From Andreesenia angusta (GTDB taxonomy: Bacteria > Bacillota > Clostridia > Tissierellales > Gottschalkiaceae), in NCBI RefSeq assembly GCF_001855385.1, contig NZ_MKIE01000001.1, forward strand, positions 301,448 through 365,447: 64,000 nt of DNA. Direction: 5' to 3'. A model generated the notes under the pieces. That model ran no database searches. It was not told the origin of the DNA and worked only from the letters and a program-made list of their open reading frames with translations. Each line of letters begins with the position of its first letter. Within the stretch, counting starts at the first letter, position 1. Both the position numbers and the translations under genes were made by a program. Positions 28,781 through 36,816 of this stretch are shown here, piece by piece.

Positions 28781-29532
28781 TCTGTCCCCTGCCTGTACCC
28801 GTGGGTGAACTCCGGATGATAGAGAAGACTTCTGCCGTATTCTCCCTCTATGAAATACCCCACTAGTATCTGGGCGAACCTGTCTATCTTTGCGTCTCTC
28901 ACCTTTTGGGCTATATCCTCTAGCGTCCCTGAGATTATCTTCTGCTCTGACCAAGTGGCCTTGTATACGACTGCCACCGGCACATCTCTGCTTCCGTATC
29001 CCTCTGCGAGCTTCTCTACAACTCTCTCTATATCGCCTACAGACAGGAATATAGCCATAGATGCCCTGTGCGAAGCCAGCTTTTCTAAGCTCTCAAGCTC
29101 TGGAACAGGTGTCCTACCTTCAAGCCTCGTTATTATCACTGTCTGGCTTACATCTGGAACTGTGAACTCTCTCTTTATAGCTGCGCAACTTGCAGTAAAA
29201 GAACTGACGCCCGGAACTACCGTGTACTCTACTCTGTTTTGCTTTAGAAAGTCCATCTGCTCTCTTATCGCCCCGTATATGGTTGGGTCCCCAGTGTGAA
29301 GCCTGACCACGGACTTCCCTTCCCGATCTCCTCTTATGGCCACCTCCATAACTTCCTCTAGCGTCATGCCGGCGCTGTCGTATCTCTCACAGGACTGCTT
29401 GCAGTAGTCCAGGTGCGCCTTAGACACAAGCGACCCTGCGTATATCACGATGTCCGCCTGCTCTAGAAGCGACCTGCCTTTCAGCGTTATAAGCTCCGGG
29501 TCGCCTGGCCCGGCCCCTACAAAGTGTATCAT
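28777..29532 (-). CDS. cbiF: Cobalt-precorrin-4 C11-methyltransferase
   Basis: SAM-dependent methylation of C11, 251 residues. IHFVGAGPGDPELITLKG, VRLHTGDPTIYGAIREQ and VVPGVSSFTASCAA are the family motifs. ATG 29532 overlaps the cbiL stop by ATGA; the same overlap joins it to cbiG, so the whole series is translationally coupled. Confidence 0.95.
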   Translation of the reverse strand: MIHFVGAGPGDPELITLKGRSLLEQADIVIYAGSLVSKAHLDYCKQSCERYDSAGMTLEEVMEVAIRGDREGKSVVRLHTGDPTIYGAIREQMDFLKQNRVEYTVVPGVSSFTASCAAIKREFTVPDVSQTVIITRLEGRTPVPELESLEKLASHRASMAIFLSVGDIERVVEKLAEGYGSRDVPVAVVYKATWSEQKIISGTLEDIAQKVRDAKIDRFAQILVGYFIEGEYGRSLLYHPEFTHGYRQGTE

Positions 29533-30191
29533 CGTCTTTGCCTCCTTCCAATCAAGAGTGACATGTAGTCGTCTTGACGCATTATTTCCTCTCTGTCTTC
29601 AAGTATCTGCTCTTCAGCCTGACCTATCCGCCTTACATAGCTGAAAGAAAATCCTTCAGACTCAAGAGCGTCCAGTATCTCCTGTTTTCTCTTGTTCACC
29701 TTGAGCACGCATACTGTATCTACTTTTCCTAGCACTTTTCTGTCTATCTCTCCGTCCACCACATATATGGACTCCCCCTTTTTAGCAAGAGGCATGTTCA
29801 GCCTGCTGGCCGCAGTCACAAAAGAGCTTATCCCCGGAACCGTCTCCACCTCGAGCTTGTAGTCCCCAAGCGATTCTAGCAGGTATATATAAGTGCTGTA
29901 GGTCATAGGGTCCCCTATGGTCAGAAAAACCCCTGTTTCACCCTCTGAAAGCGAGCTGTCCACCACAGCTGCGCTCTTTCTGTACCTCTCGCTGTTGTCC
30001 TCTCCCATCGGGAAGTCCAGCTCCACAACTCTCGAACCTGCTATATAGTCAGAAGCTATCTCTTTTGAAATATTCCTGCCCTTGCTCTTTGGAATGAATA
30101 TGCAGTCGGCTTCTCTTATAAGCCTGGCTCCCTTCACCGTCACAAGCTCCGGGTCGCCTGGCCCCACTCCTATTCCGTAAAATTTCCTCAT
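29529..30191 (-). CDS. cbiL: Cobalt-precorrin-2 C20-methyltransferase
   Basis: SAM-dependent methylation of C20, 220 residues. FYGIGVGPGDPELVTVKG is the N-terminal motif, IFIPKSKGRN the family marker, TIGDPMTYSTYIYL and TVPGISSFVTAASR the SAM motifs. ATGA overlap with cbiT upstream. Confidence 0.95.
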   Translation of the reverse strand: MRKFYGIGVGPGDPELVTVKGARLIREADCIFIPKSKGRNISKEIASDYIAGSRVVELDFPMGEDNSERYRKSAAVVDSSLSEGETGVFLTIGDPMTYSTYIYLLESLGDYKLEVETVPGISSFVTAASRLNMPLAKKGESIYVVDGEIDRKVLGKVDTVCVLKVNKRKQEILDALESEGFSFSYVRRIGQAEEQILEDREEIMRQDDYMSLLIGRRQRR

Positions 30192-30742
30192 CTCTTTACA
30201 CCCCTCACTATGAAAATAGGGTTCTGGGCCTTTAGAAGCTCTGCCCTGCCCTCTACCCTGGAAGCTGAAATCAGCCTCGTATCTACATCTGAAAATCCGG
30301 CCCTCTTGAGTGCTCTCTGAAAGTCCACCAAGTTGTGCAGCGTCACAAAGGAGCCCGCTATTATGCCGTCATCTTTCATATGCTCAAAGCTCCAGTCCAC
30401 TATCTCCTCAAGCGACTTCCCGGTGCCTCCTACAAAGACTTTGTCAAACTCTAAAGTCTCGTCTATGTCCTCCGGTGCGTTCCCGTGCAGTACTTCCACT
30501 TCCACGCCGAACTTCTCTGCATTTTGGGATATGAGGCTTACGCCTTCTGCACGCCTTTCAACTGCATAGACTTTGGCGCCTTGGGCCGCCGCCTCTACAG
30601 ATACAGACCCTGTTCCCGCCCCTATGTCAAGGCAGATGTCATTCTGCTCTATTTCAAGCAGCGCCATTATCATGATCCTGATTTCGTACTTGGTCATAGG
30701 GATCTCACCCCGTATAAATTCCTCGTCTTTAATCCATTTCAA
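30188..30742 (-). CDS. cbiT: Cobalt-precorrin-6B C15-methyltransferase (decarboxylating)
   Basis: Class I SAM methyltransferase that acts on C15 and decarboxylates the C12 acetate, 184 residues. IRGEIPMTKYEIR near residue 10 is the CbiT marker, and CLDIGAGTGSVSVEAA is motif I. The separate cbiT and cbiE genes correspond to the two halves of CobL. It overlaps cbiE by 14 bases. Confidence 0.94.
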   Translation of the reverse strand: MKWIKDEEFIRGEIPMTKYEIRIMIMALLEIEQNDICLDIGAGTGSVSVEAAAQGAKVYAVERRAEGVSLISQNAEKFGVEVEVLHGNAPEDIDETLEFDKVFVGGTGKSLEEIVDWSFEHMKDDGIIAGSFVTLHNLVDFQRALKRAGFSDVDTRLISASRVEGRAELLKAQNPIFIVRGVKR

Positions 30743-31316
30743 GCTCTATCACCACCACAGACAGCCCGTACTCACCAAAGCTGTCCCCTATTTTTCTGCT
30801 CTCCAATCTCTCGTCTTCGTACGAAAGGTTTTCTCCAAGCACTATCCTGCCCCTGCGCCCACATCTGAAAAGCTCTTTCGATATGGCGTCTGGGCTGTTC
30901 TTGCTGTCTGTAAGCGCAAAGTACGTCTTTCCGCCTTCAAACATTGAAACGTCCATCGACTTGCCGTGAAAGCTGACAGTCTCCACGTCTTGATAGCTCC
31001 TCTTCAGCTTGGCCATCATGTACTGGAGCGAAGAGATGCCGGGTATGACCTCATCTATCTTCACTCCGTTTCTCTCCAGATAGCAGGTGATTCCGTAGAA
31101 TCCAGGGTCTCCGGATGCCACCACCACCGTGTCTTTTGAAACCACGTCCAGAAGCTCCGACACAGTCCCCACTGTTCTCGCCTCAGGGTTTATCTGCTTT
31201 ACAAGCTCTCCTATCCTTCCGAAAGAGACTACGTCTCTTTCATCCCTTATCCTTTCAAGGGCCTCCGCCGTCAAGCACCTCATGCTTCCAGGCCCTGCCC
31301 CTACAACTGTTGCCAT
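30729..31316 (-). CDS. cbiE: Cobalt-precorrin-7 C5-methyltransferase
   Basis: SAM-dependent methylation of C5, 195 residues. VVGAGPGSMRCLT at the N-terminus, VASGDPGFYG and VIPGISSLQYMMAK as SAM motifs, and VSFHGK, typical of CbiE. ATG 31316 shares one base with the cbiD stop (TAATG). It is paired with cbiT as usual. Confidence 0.94.
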   Translation of the reverse strand: MATVVGAGPGSMRCLTAEALERIRDERDVVSFGRIGELVKQINPEARTVGTVSELLDVVSKDTVVVASGDPGFYGITCYLERNGVKIDEVIPGISSLQYMMAKLKRSYQDVETVSFHGKSMDVSMFEGGKTYFALTDSKNSPDAISKELFRCGRRGRIVLGENLSYEDERLESRKIGDSFGEYGLSVVVIELEMD

Positions 31317-32380
31317 TACAACACCCCATATTCCATTGAATATATTTTGACTTCCAAGTCTATGTCGCTGTCTTTTAAATAGCGCTTCACCCGCTCTATG
31401 CAGCCCTGCTCCATATCCCTAAACAGCTCCGGGCAACTTCCCACAAGCTCAGCAACTGCCTGCTCAGTGGCTATAAAGCTACTTATTCTCTCTATTGTCT
31501 CAAGCTCCCCTCTCAGCGCAAGGTAGTATGCAAAGGACTCTATCCTCATGTCGCAGACTTTGCTATGCGTGTTGAAGGCCCCCAGCGCTAGCTTGGAAAA
31601 CTTGCCTATATGCCCCACCAGGCGAAACGCCCTAAAGCCCAGGCTGTAGGCGTAGAGCAGAGAATCCCCTATGTAGTTTGAAATCTTGACTCCCGGCGTG
31701 TCCGGGTACAGCTTTCGGGCTATGCGCTCTCCGTAGTTTCCCGGGTAGAGTGCAACTGCGTCTCCGCCTCTTGACCTAATCGACTCCAGCTCCAGGTATA
31801 TGCTCTTTTTCAGCGCATCTTCGCTCATAGGCTCCACTATGCCGCTTGTGCCTATTATTGAGATTCCGCCTTCTATCCCTATATTCCTGTTGTATGTCTT
31901 GGCGGCCATCTCCACGCCTTCCGGGGCGTATATCTCTATGTCAAGCCCCCTGTCTGTCAGCTTCCTGATTTCTCGCTCTATCATATTTCTCGGAGTCTGG
32001 TTTATGGCCCAGCTTCCGGCCTTTCCCCAGAAGCCGTCTACAGTTATCCTTCCGATTCCGACCCCTCCGTATATATTCAGCTCTACGTCTTCCCTTAAGC
32101 TGACTTTGGAGTATATCTCTATGCCATTTGTAACGTCAGGGTCGTCCCCTGAGTCCTTTTTCACAGAGCATATGGCCGCTCCGCCTTCTAGCCTCAAGCT
32201 CTCCAGCTCTATCTCCAGCTTTATGCCTTTCGGCGTATCTATCTCCACCGTGTCTTCGCATTCCATGCCTAGCAAAGCCCTCGTAGCTCCAGCTGTGGCA
32301 GCTGTGGCGCAGCTGCCCGTAGTGTAGCCGCACCTCAGTTGCTTTCCGTCTTTTATGACATACTCCTCAAGCTTTTTCAC
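31316..32380 (-). CDS. cbiD: Cobalt-precorrin-5B C1-methyltransferase
   Basis: C1-methyltransferase specific to the anaerobic pathway, 354 residues. LRCGYTTGSCATAATAGATRALL is the family N-terminus (seen in shortened form), and GGVGIGRITVDGFWGKAG and GTSGIVEPMSEDA follow. GTG 32380 overlaps the cbiC stop. With cbiX and cbiG it marks the oxygen-independent route. Confidence 0.95.
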   Translation of the reverse strand: MKKLEEYVIKDGKQLRCGYTTGSCATAATAGATRALLGMECEDTVEIDTPKGIKLEIELESLRLEGGAAICSVKKDSGDDPDVTNGIEIYSKVSLREDVELNIYGGVGIGRITVDGFWGKAGSWAINQTPRNMIEREIRKLTDRGLDIEIYAPEGVEMAAKTYNRNIGIEGGISIIGTSGIVEPMSEDALKKSIYLELESIRSRGGDAVALYPGNYGERIARKLYPDTPGVKISNYIGDSLLYAYSLGFRAFRLVGHIGKFSKLALGAFNTHSKVCDMRIESFAYYLALRGELETIERISSFIATEQAVAELVGSCPELFRDMEQGCIERVKRYLKDSDIDLEVKIYSMEYGVL

Positions 32381-33000
32381 GCCCTGTACACCATATACAT
32401 AAGGGCGTTCAGAATGGCTGCGGCCACATTGCTCCCGCCCTTGTTGCCCTCTGTTGTTATGGTCGGAGTCTCAAACTGCCTTATATACTCCTTTGACTCC
32501 GCCGCTCCCACAAACCCCACAGGAACTCCAATTACAAGACCCGGCGATGTTCGACCACTCTCTATATGCTCGCCTATCCTGTAGAGCGCAGTAGGGGCGT
32601 TTCCTATGACGAATATGTCCACCCCGTCCTCTATTGCCATGTCCATGGCTGCCATAGACCTGGTCGTGTTCTGAAGAGATGCCTTTTCATAGACTTCGGG
32701 CCTGTCTATAAAGTTTTCCACTCTGCAGCCAAGGTGTTCAAGCGTCCTCTTGTTTATGCCCGAGAGAGCCATCTTGGTGTCTGTCACAATTCTGCATCCG
32801 CTCTCTATAAGCCTTTTGGCCACTTCTATGGCTCCGTTTTGAATTCTGACTATATTTTCATAGTCATAGTCTCCAGTGGTGTGTATAGTCCTCATCACAA
32901 CGCTCAGCTCGTCTTCAGTGAAGCTTTCAGGAGATTTCATATTTCCCTTTATTATCTCAAAGCTCTTCTTCTCTATCTCTTCCGGGTTTTTTATATACAC
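32377..33000 (-). CDS. cbiC: Cobalt-precorrin-8 methylmutase
   Basis: Moves the methyl group from C11 to C12, giving cobyrinate. 207 residues with the catalytic His at H40 in RTIHTTGDYDY, TDTKMALSGI and the C-terminal GVPVGFVGAAESKE and NKGGSNVAAA motifs. GTG 33000 overlaps cbiX by ten bases. Confidence 0.96.
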   Translation of the reverse strand: MYIKNPEEIEKKSFEIIKGNMKSPESFTEDELSVVMRTIHTTGDYDYENIVRIQNGAIEVAKRLIESGCRIVTDTKMALSGINKRTLEHLGCRVENFIDRPEVYEKASLQNTTRSMAAMDMAIEDGVDIFVIGNAPTALYRIGEHIESGRTSPGLVIGVPVGFVGAAESKEYIRQFETPTITTEGNKGGSNVAAAILNALMYMVYRA

Positions 33001-33362
33001 TCTGTCTCACCTTCCGCCCTCTCTTTTAATATGTCTATCAACTTACTATGATATCCTATAGGCTTGGCCATTTCAATCTTAAGTCCGCTGTGTGAATCTG
33101 CGCACTCTCTCAGTATCTCCGGTATGTCGCTCAGTATATGGACTCCTGGAAACAGAAAATACGGCAAAACTACAAGCTCTCTCACGCCTCTGCTGTAGAG
33201 CAGCTCCACTGTCTCCGGGATCTGCGGATTCGAAATCTCCATAAAGCAGCCTTCCACAGCTCTGTCTCCGAATCTATCTCCTAGCCCTGAAACCACCTCT
33301 TCAAACACTTCCTTGGCTCCAGCCGCCCTGCTTCCGTGTCCTATTACAAGCAATCCTTTCAT
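32991..33362 (-). CDS. cbiX: Sirohydrochlorin cobaltochelatase, small CbiX type
   Basis: Inserts Co(II) into sirohydrochlorin, the early cobalt step. 123 residues, the half-size homodimeric CbiX form. Metal-binding His residues are in LLVIGHGSR (H9) and PYFLFPGVH. ATG 33362 has AAGGAG at eight bases; GTG 33371 lies too close to it. It follows cbiQ, so cobalt import and insertion are adjacent. Confidence 0.93.
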   Translation of the reverse strand: MKGLLVIGHGSRAAGAKEVFEEVVSGLGDRFGDRAVEGCFMEISNPQIPETVELLYSRGVRELVVLPYFLFPGVHILSDIPEILRECADSHSGLKIEMAKPIGYHSKLIDILKERAEGETECI

Positions 33363-33374
33363 ATTAAACACTCC

Positions 33375-34076
33375 TTAAGTTTTATTTGCAATAAATGCTA
33401 TAGCCAAATTGTACAGTGTTCCAAAGATCAGAAAAGCCTTTGGCCTTATGTACTCTCTGTCTTTAAATGATATTCTGCCCCTGTAGCCTCTGCTTTTCAA
33501 GCTATGCTCCATCTCTCTCCAGTTTCTCAGCGCTCCCCTCAGGACGGCCCCTGTAAGCTTTCCTGTGTTCAAGACTCTGCCTCTTAATGTGGTAAAGCCG
33601 CATCTAGACTCCAGCGCCAGCTTTGTCTGTTTAAACTCATCTTCAAACATAAATGAAAGCCTGAGCATGCTGCTTCCTACCTCCGCTATCTCGCGGACGC
33701 TCTGTTTCTTGGACAGCTCCCAGAACAAGTCATCTATAGGCGTAGTCGCCGAAAAAAGGTATATAGAAGCGCCTGAGGATATGCCTCTTGCCACAAGCAC
33801 AAGCCCTGGGTAAATGCCCGATTCCAAGCTCACAGACACCGAGCCCAGAATCAGAAAGAGCAAAAGCCCCTTTGTAAACCTGATATAGCTCTCTAAAGGG
33901 ACTTTCAAGCTCCTCATAGTCAAAATTACAACTCCAAAATTCACAAGTGACGATGCCAGTCCATCTCTGTCAAATGACAGTATTACGGGGGTGGTCAAGA
34001 AGACGGCCAGCTTGTATACTGCGCTCCAGCCTGATATCCTACTGTTTTTCGACAGTAGCGCTATTTCTCTTAGCAA
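33375..34076 (-). CDS. cbiQ: Cobalt ECF transporter T component (CbiQ)
   Basis: Integral membrane T component of the cobalt ECF importer, 233 residues with several hydrophobic helices. The coupling motifs expected in T components are visible: ALESRCGFT and the second ALKSRGYRG-like SLKSRGYRGR near residues 156 and 192. TTG 34076 overlaps cbiN by 38 bases. Normally an ATPase gene cbiO follows; here cbiX follows directly, so the ATPase must be encoded elsewhere. Confidence 0.9.
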   Translation of the reverse strand: MLREIALLSKNSRISGWSAVYKLAVFLTTPVILSFDRDGLASSLVNFGVVILTMRSLKVPLESYIRFTKGLLLFLILGSVSVSLESGIYPGLVLVARGISSGASIYLFSATTPIDDLFWELSKKQSVREIAEVGSSMLRLSFMFEDEFKQTKLALESRCGFTTLRGRVLNTGKLTGAVLRGALRNWREMEHSLKSRGYRGRISFKDREYIRPKAFLIFGTLYNLAIAFIANKT

Positions 34077-34335
34077 TCTTCTTTGAACCTATAAAGTAAC
34101 CTATAAACATCCCCCCGGCTGCTGCTTGCATAGCAAAGATTGCACTCTCTATCTCTCCTGAAGGAGGCTCCCATATGCTCTCAGCCCAGGGCTCGTAATT
34201 CGGACTTACCTCCATTATAACCTCTTCAGCTATGGCGTCAGCCCCTTCTAGCTCTCCAACTCTGCTTCCCATGTAGAGCGACAGCGCTACAGTGATGAAG
34301 AGCAAAACTGCCAGCCACCTATTCTTAGCTTTCAT
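34039..34335 (-). CDS. cbiN: Cobalt transport protein CbiN
   Basis: Small two-helix membrane protein, 98 residues, with a first helix near residues 7-24 and a last one near 68-85, joined by an extracytoplasmic loop containing GADAIAEEV and YEPWAESIWEPPSGEIESAIF, the family pattern. It partners CbiM. ATG 34335 has GGAGGTGGAG upstream. The longer reading to 34386 lies inside cbiM. Confidence 0.93.
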   Translation of the reverse strand: MKAKNRWLAVLLFITVALSLYMGSRVGELEGADAIAEEVIMEVSPNYEPWAESIWEPPSGEIESAIFAMQAAAGGMFIGYFIGSKKIAKRNSATVEKQ

Positions 34336-35062
34336 AAGACTCCACCTCCATAAAACTGTGCAATTCCTCTGATGAGTGCTTTTCAACTACGTTGAACATT
34401 ATCACGGTCATTATGCCCTCTGCCAAGGCAAGCGGTATCTGGGTCAATGCGAATACAGTCCCGAATTTAGCGACCGACTCCAGGACACCTCCACTGGCAG
34501 ACGGGAACGCCACTCCAAGCTGGATCGACGTCACCACATAGGTGGAGAGATTCCCCAATGCCGCAGCTCCAAATATAGCCCACTTTCTATTGAATTTTGA
34601 AAGAGCTCTATATACACCATAAGCTACAAATGGCCCCACAATTCCCATCGAGAAAGTGTTGGCTCCAAGCGTGGTGAACCCTCCGTGAGCCAAGAAAAGG
34701 GCCTGAAATACAAGCACCAGCAGCCCTATCACACTCATTGCAAAAGGCCCAAGCAGTATGGCTCCAAATCCGACTCCTGTAGGATGTGAGCTGCTCCCTG
34801 TTACAGATGGAAGCTTTAGCGCCGAAAGCATAAAGCAGTATGCTCCGGCAAGTGCTATAAACATTTTTATATTCGGGATTTTCTCTGACTTTTCTCTTAT
34901 AACCTTCACTCCGTAGAGCACAAAAGGTATAGATATCAGTCCGTAAATCCCAGCATATAGAGGGGGCAAGAATCCCTCGGCTATATGCATGGCAAACCCA
35001 TTTGACTGCATTATTGAAACAAATATAATTGCAGCCATCAGTTTCGAATATCTCTTTTTCAA
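34325..35062 (-). CDS. cbiM: Cobalt substrate-binding membrane component CbiM
   Basis: S component that binds Co(II) and moves it in. The predicted signal-like N-terminus ends before MHIAEGFLPP, whose N-terminal Met-His forms the metal site in mature CbiM. SHPTGVGFGAILLGP and ALAEGIMT are also characteristic. TTG 35062 has GGAGGT at six bases. First gene of the operon, just after a cobalamin riboswitch and terminator, so it is repressed by adenosylcobalamin. Confidence 0.96.
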   Translation of the reverse strand: MKKRYSKLMAAIIFVSIMQSNGFAMHIAEGFLPPLYAGIYGLISIPFVLYGVKVIREKSEKIPNIKMFIALAGAYCFMLSALKLPSVTGSSSHPTGVGFGAILLGPFAMSVIGLLVLVFQALFLAHGGFTTLGANTFSMGIVGPFVAYGVYRALSKFNRKWAIFGAAALGNLSTYVVTSIQLGVAFPSASGGVLESVAKFGTVFALTQIPLALAEGIMTVIMFNVVEKHSSEELHSFMEVESYES

Positions 35063-35086
35063 TTTCACACCTCCAAAAACAAACAC

Positions 35087-35114
35087 AAAAAAGCCCTTAC
35101 GTAGAGTAAGGGCT
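35087..35114 (-). terminator. Riboswitch expression-platform terminator before cbiM
   Basis: Reverse strand AGCCCTTAC-loop-GTAAGGGCT (nine base pairs) followed by six T, just before the cbiM start. Together with the B12 aptamer upstream it forms a transcriptional off-switch. Confidence 0.9.
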
Positions 35115-35164
35115 TGAAAGCATAGTCATACCTGAGTTTCAACCTTGCCACTACCTCCCTCCGA

Positions 35165-35355
35165 AGTCTAGCATCTGATTTAAGGCAGGTCTCCTGGCTT
35201 GCGCTTCACTCTCCTCTCTCCTTCCCAGCTTTCGCCAGTGGACTTTTGAGATTCGTATTCGCTTACAGTAGCGGGGGCTGCAGCGGATTTTCACCGCTTT
35301 CCCTTTTAAACCCAGATTGTCTTTGTAATCCGAGTACCTGAAATCACATTTTGTT
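35165..35355 (-). ncRNA. Cobalamin riboswitch
   Basis: On the reverse strand the leader holds the B12-aptamer core: a GCCACTG-like segment, GCTGCAGCCCCCGCTACTG and, near 35183-35199, AAGCCAGGAGACCTGCC, the B12 box. A TGATTT/AAATCA pairing closes the ends. The aptamer extends about 190 bases and the terminator follows it. This is the only content of the 340-base gap between cbiM and apt apart from the promoter. It is expected to shut down cobalt uptake, corrin and 5-aminolevulinate genes when cobalamin is plentiful. Confidence 0.95.
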
Positions 35356-35368
35356 CACTTGTGATCTA

Positions 35369-35374
35369 ATTATA
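35369..35374 (-). promoter_or_regulatory. Extended -10 of the tetrapyrrole operon promoter
   Basis: Reverse-strand TGTTATAAT is a perfect extended -10 (TGnTATAAT), about ten bases before the riboswitch. A good -35 is not seen; only T-rich sequence occurs at that spacing. Confidence 0.55.
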
Positions 35375-35400
35375 ACATCTATCTCTTTTAAAAAACAGTC

Positions 35401-35913
35401 TTAATACTGGACTATGGACTCGACGCTGTATCCTGACAGCTTTTCTCTGCCTTTCAGCTCGTCTAGCTCTATAAAGAAAAGCGCCCCGACTATGTCTCCA
35501 CCCAGCTCTTCTATCATCTTGGCAGTGGCCACAGCTGTTCCTCCTGTAGCCAGCAAGTCGTCAACTATAAGCACTCTCTGGCCTTTGAATATGGCGTCTC
35601 TGTGCATCTCGAGCTTGTCTGTGCCGTACTCTAGCTCGTATTCGTAGCTTATAGTCTCTGCTGGAAGCTTTCCTGGCTTTCTGACAGGCACAAAGCCCGC
35701 TCCGATTTCATACGCCAGCGGAGTCCCAAGCAGAAAACCTCTTGCCTCCATTCCAACTACCAAATCCACTTCTCTGTTCGATACTTTCTCTGCCATCTGC
35801 TTTATAGTCTCTCTAAGCGCTTCCTTGTCTTTCAGTACAGTTGTTATATCTTTGAAGTCTATTCCCTCTATAGGAAAATCCAGTACACTTCTTATCTTGC
35901 TCTTTAAATTCAT
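35401..35913 (-). CDS. apt: Adenine phosphoribosyltransferase
   Basis: Salvages adenine to AMP with PRPP, cytoplasmic, 170 residues. [17 protein letters not shown] at the start, the family motif [23 protein letters not shown] and the PRPP loop [16 protein letters not shown] are clear. ATG 35913 has GGAGAGAAAAAG ahead. It lies upstream of the cobalamin riboswitch on the same strand but has no functional tie to it that I can see. Confidence 0.97.
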   Translation of the reverse strand: MNLKSKIRSVLDFPIEGIDFKDITTVLKDKEALRETIKQMAEKVSNREVDLVVGMEARGFLLGTPLAYEIGAGFVPVRKPGKLPAETISYEYELEYGTDKLEMHRDAIFKGQRVLIVDDLLATGGTAVATAKMIEELGGDIVGALFFIELDELKGREKLSGYSVESIVQY

Positions 35914-35982
35914 CTTTTTCTCTCCTCGTAAATAGTGTCTATAGAAATTATCTTTTACTAGGAGAGTTTCGTCAACAGTTTT

Positions 35983-36774
35983 TTAATGCCCTTCTATCTT
36001 CAGTCTTGCTTTCAGATTTTTCAAATATCTCTTTCTGAATTTTTCAGCCGCCCTTGCTCTTTCCTTCTCTATCCCTCTCAAGGCTTTCTCTTTAACTCGA
36101 CCTCTACGCCTTATGTCCTCGAGCAGCACCGTTAAATCCTGAATATGGCCTAATTCGTCCTGATATCTTTTAAGTACCTCGTCTAATCCGTCTGATCCAG
36201 CCATCTCCATATGGTATCTGTATTTTTTTAGAGCCAGCCTCAGCTTGTGGTACGAACTATAGTCCTCGTTCAACTCTTTTATACGCTTTAAAAACTTCTT
36301 TCTCAGCACTTTGGCTCGTCTCATATAGTGCCTTACTAGTTCTGGGCTGTCCATGCCTTCAAAAGTAGATTTCAGCGCAGATTCCAGGCTGGAGCGAACT
36401 TCCTCGACACTCCATAGCTCTATCTTCTGTCCGATGGAGTCTTTAAGCTTTTCTTCTTCTAGCTTGAGCTCCTCTGCATATCCTTCTAAACCTTTGTATG
36501 CAGAAACACTTATAATCTGAACTTGAATATCTCTTAAGTCACTGAAGTCTTTGAAATAGCTTTTTAGCCTTGAATAGTTTTCTCGTAGCCTGATTTCTCC
36601 GCGACTCTCTTCTTCAATATCCATAGCCAGCTCTATTATAGGCATGACCTTTCTTATGGCGACCCTGAAGTCATGTATCTCTGCTTCCTCGAGCTCTGAC
36701 AGAAGACACCTATAATGGCTTTCTACTCTTGCGAAGCTTTCATCGATAAGTTCCAGCAAATAGGCTGCTTCCAT
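35983..36774 (-). CDS. CHAD domain protein
   Basis: A 263-residue all-helical, highly charged protein. The CHAD motifs with conserved His and basic residues are seen: EIHDFRVAIRKVMP (about residue 32), YHKLRLALKKYRYHMEM (about 180) and LGHIQDLTVLLEDIRRR (about 212). CHAD domains bind inorganic polyphosphate. No CYTH domain or polyphosphate kinase is adjacent. The C-terminal third is very basic. The exact role is unknown. Confidence 0.88.
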   Translation of the reverse strand: MEAAYLLELIDESFARVESHYRCLLSELEEAEIHDFRVAIRKVMPIIELAMDIEEESRGEIRLRENYSRLKSYFKDFSDLRDIQVQIISVSAYKGLEGYAEELKLEEEKLKDSIGQKIELWSVEEVRSSLESALKSTFEGMDSPELVRHYMRRAKVLRKKFLKRIKELNEDYSSYHKLRLALKKYRYHMEMAGSDGLDEVLKRYQDELGHIQDLTVLLEDIRRRGRVKEKALRGIEKERARAAEKFRKRYLKNLKARLKIEGH

Positions 36775-36816
36775 AAAATCACTCCTCAGTTTAAAAGCAC
36801 ATTCAAAATCCTCTGA

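Noticed and set aside
28781..28954. N-terminal extension of CbiG
   Set aside because: Arg-rich reading of cbiF in another frame.
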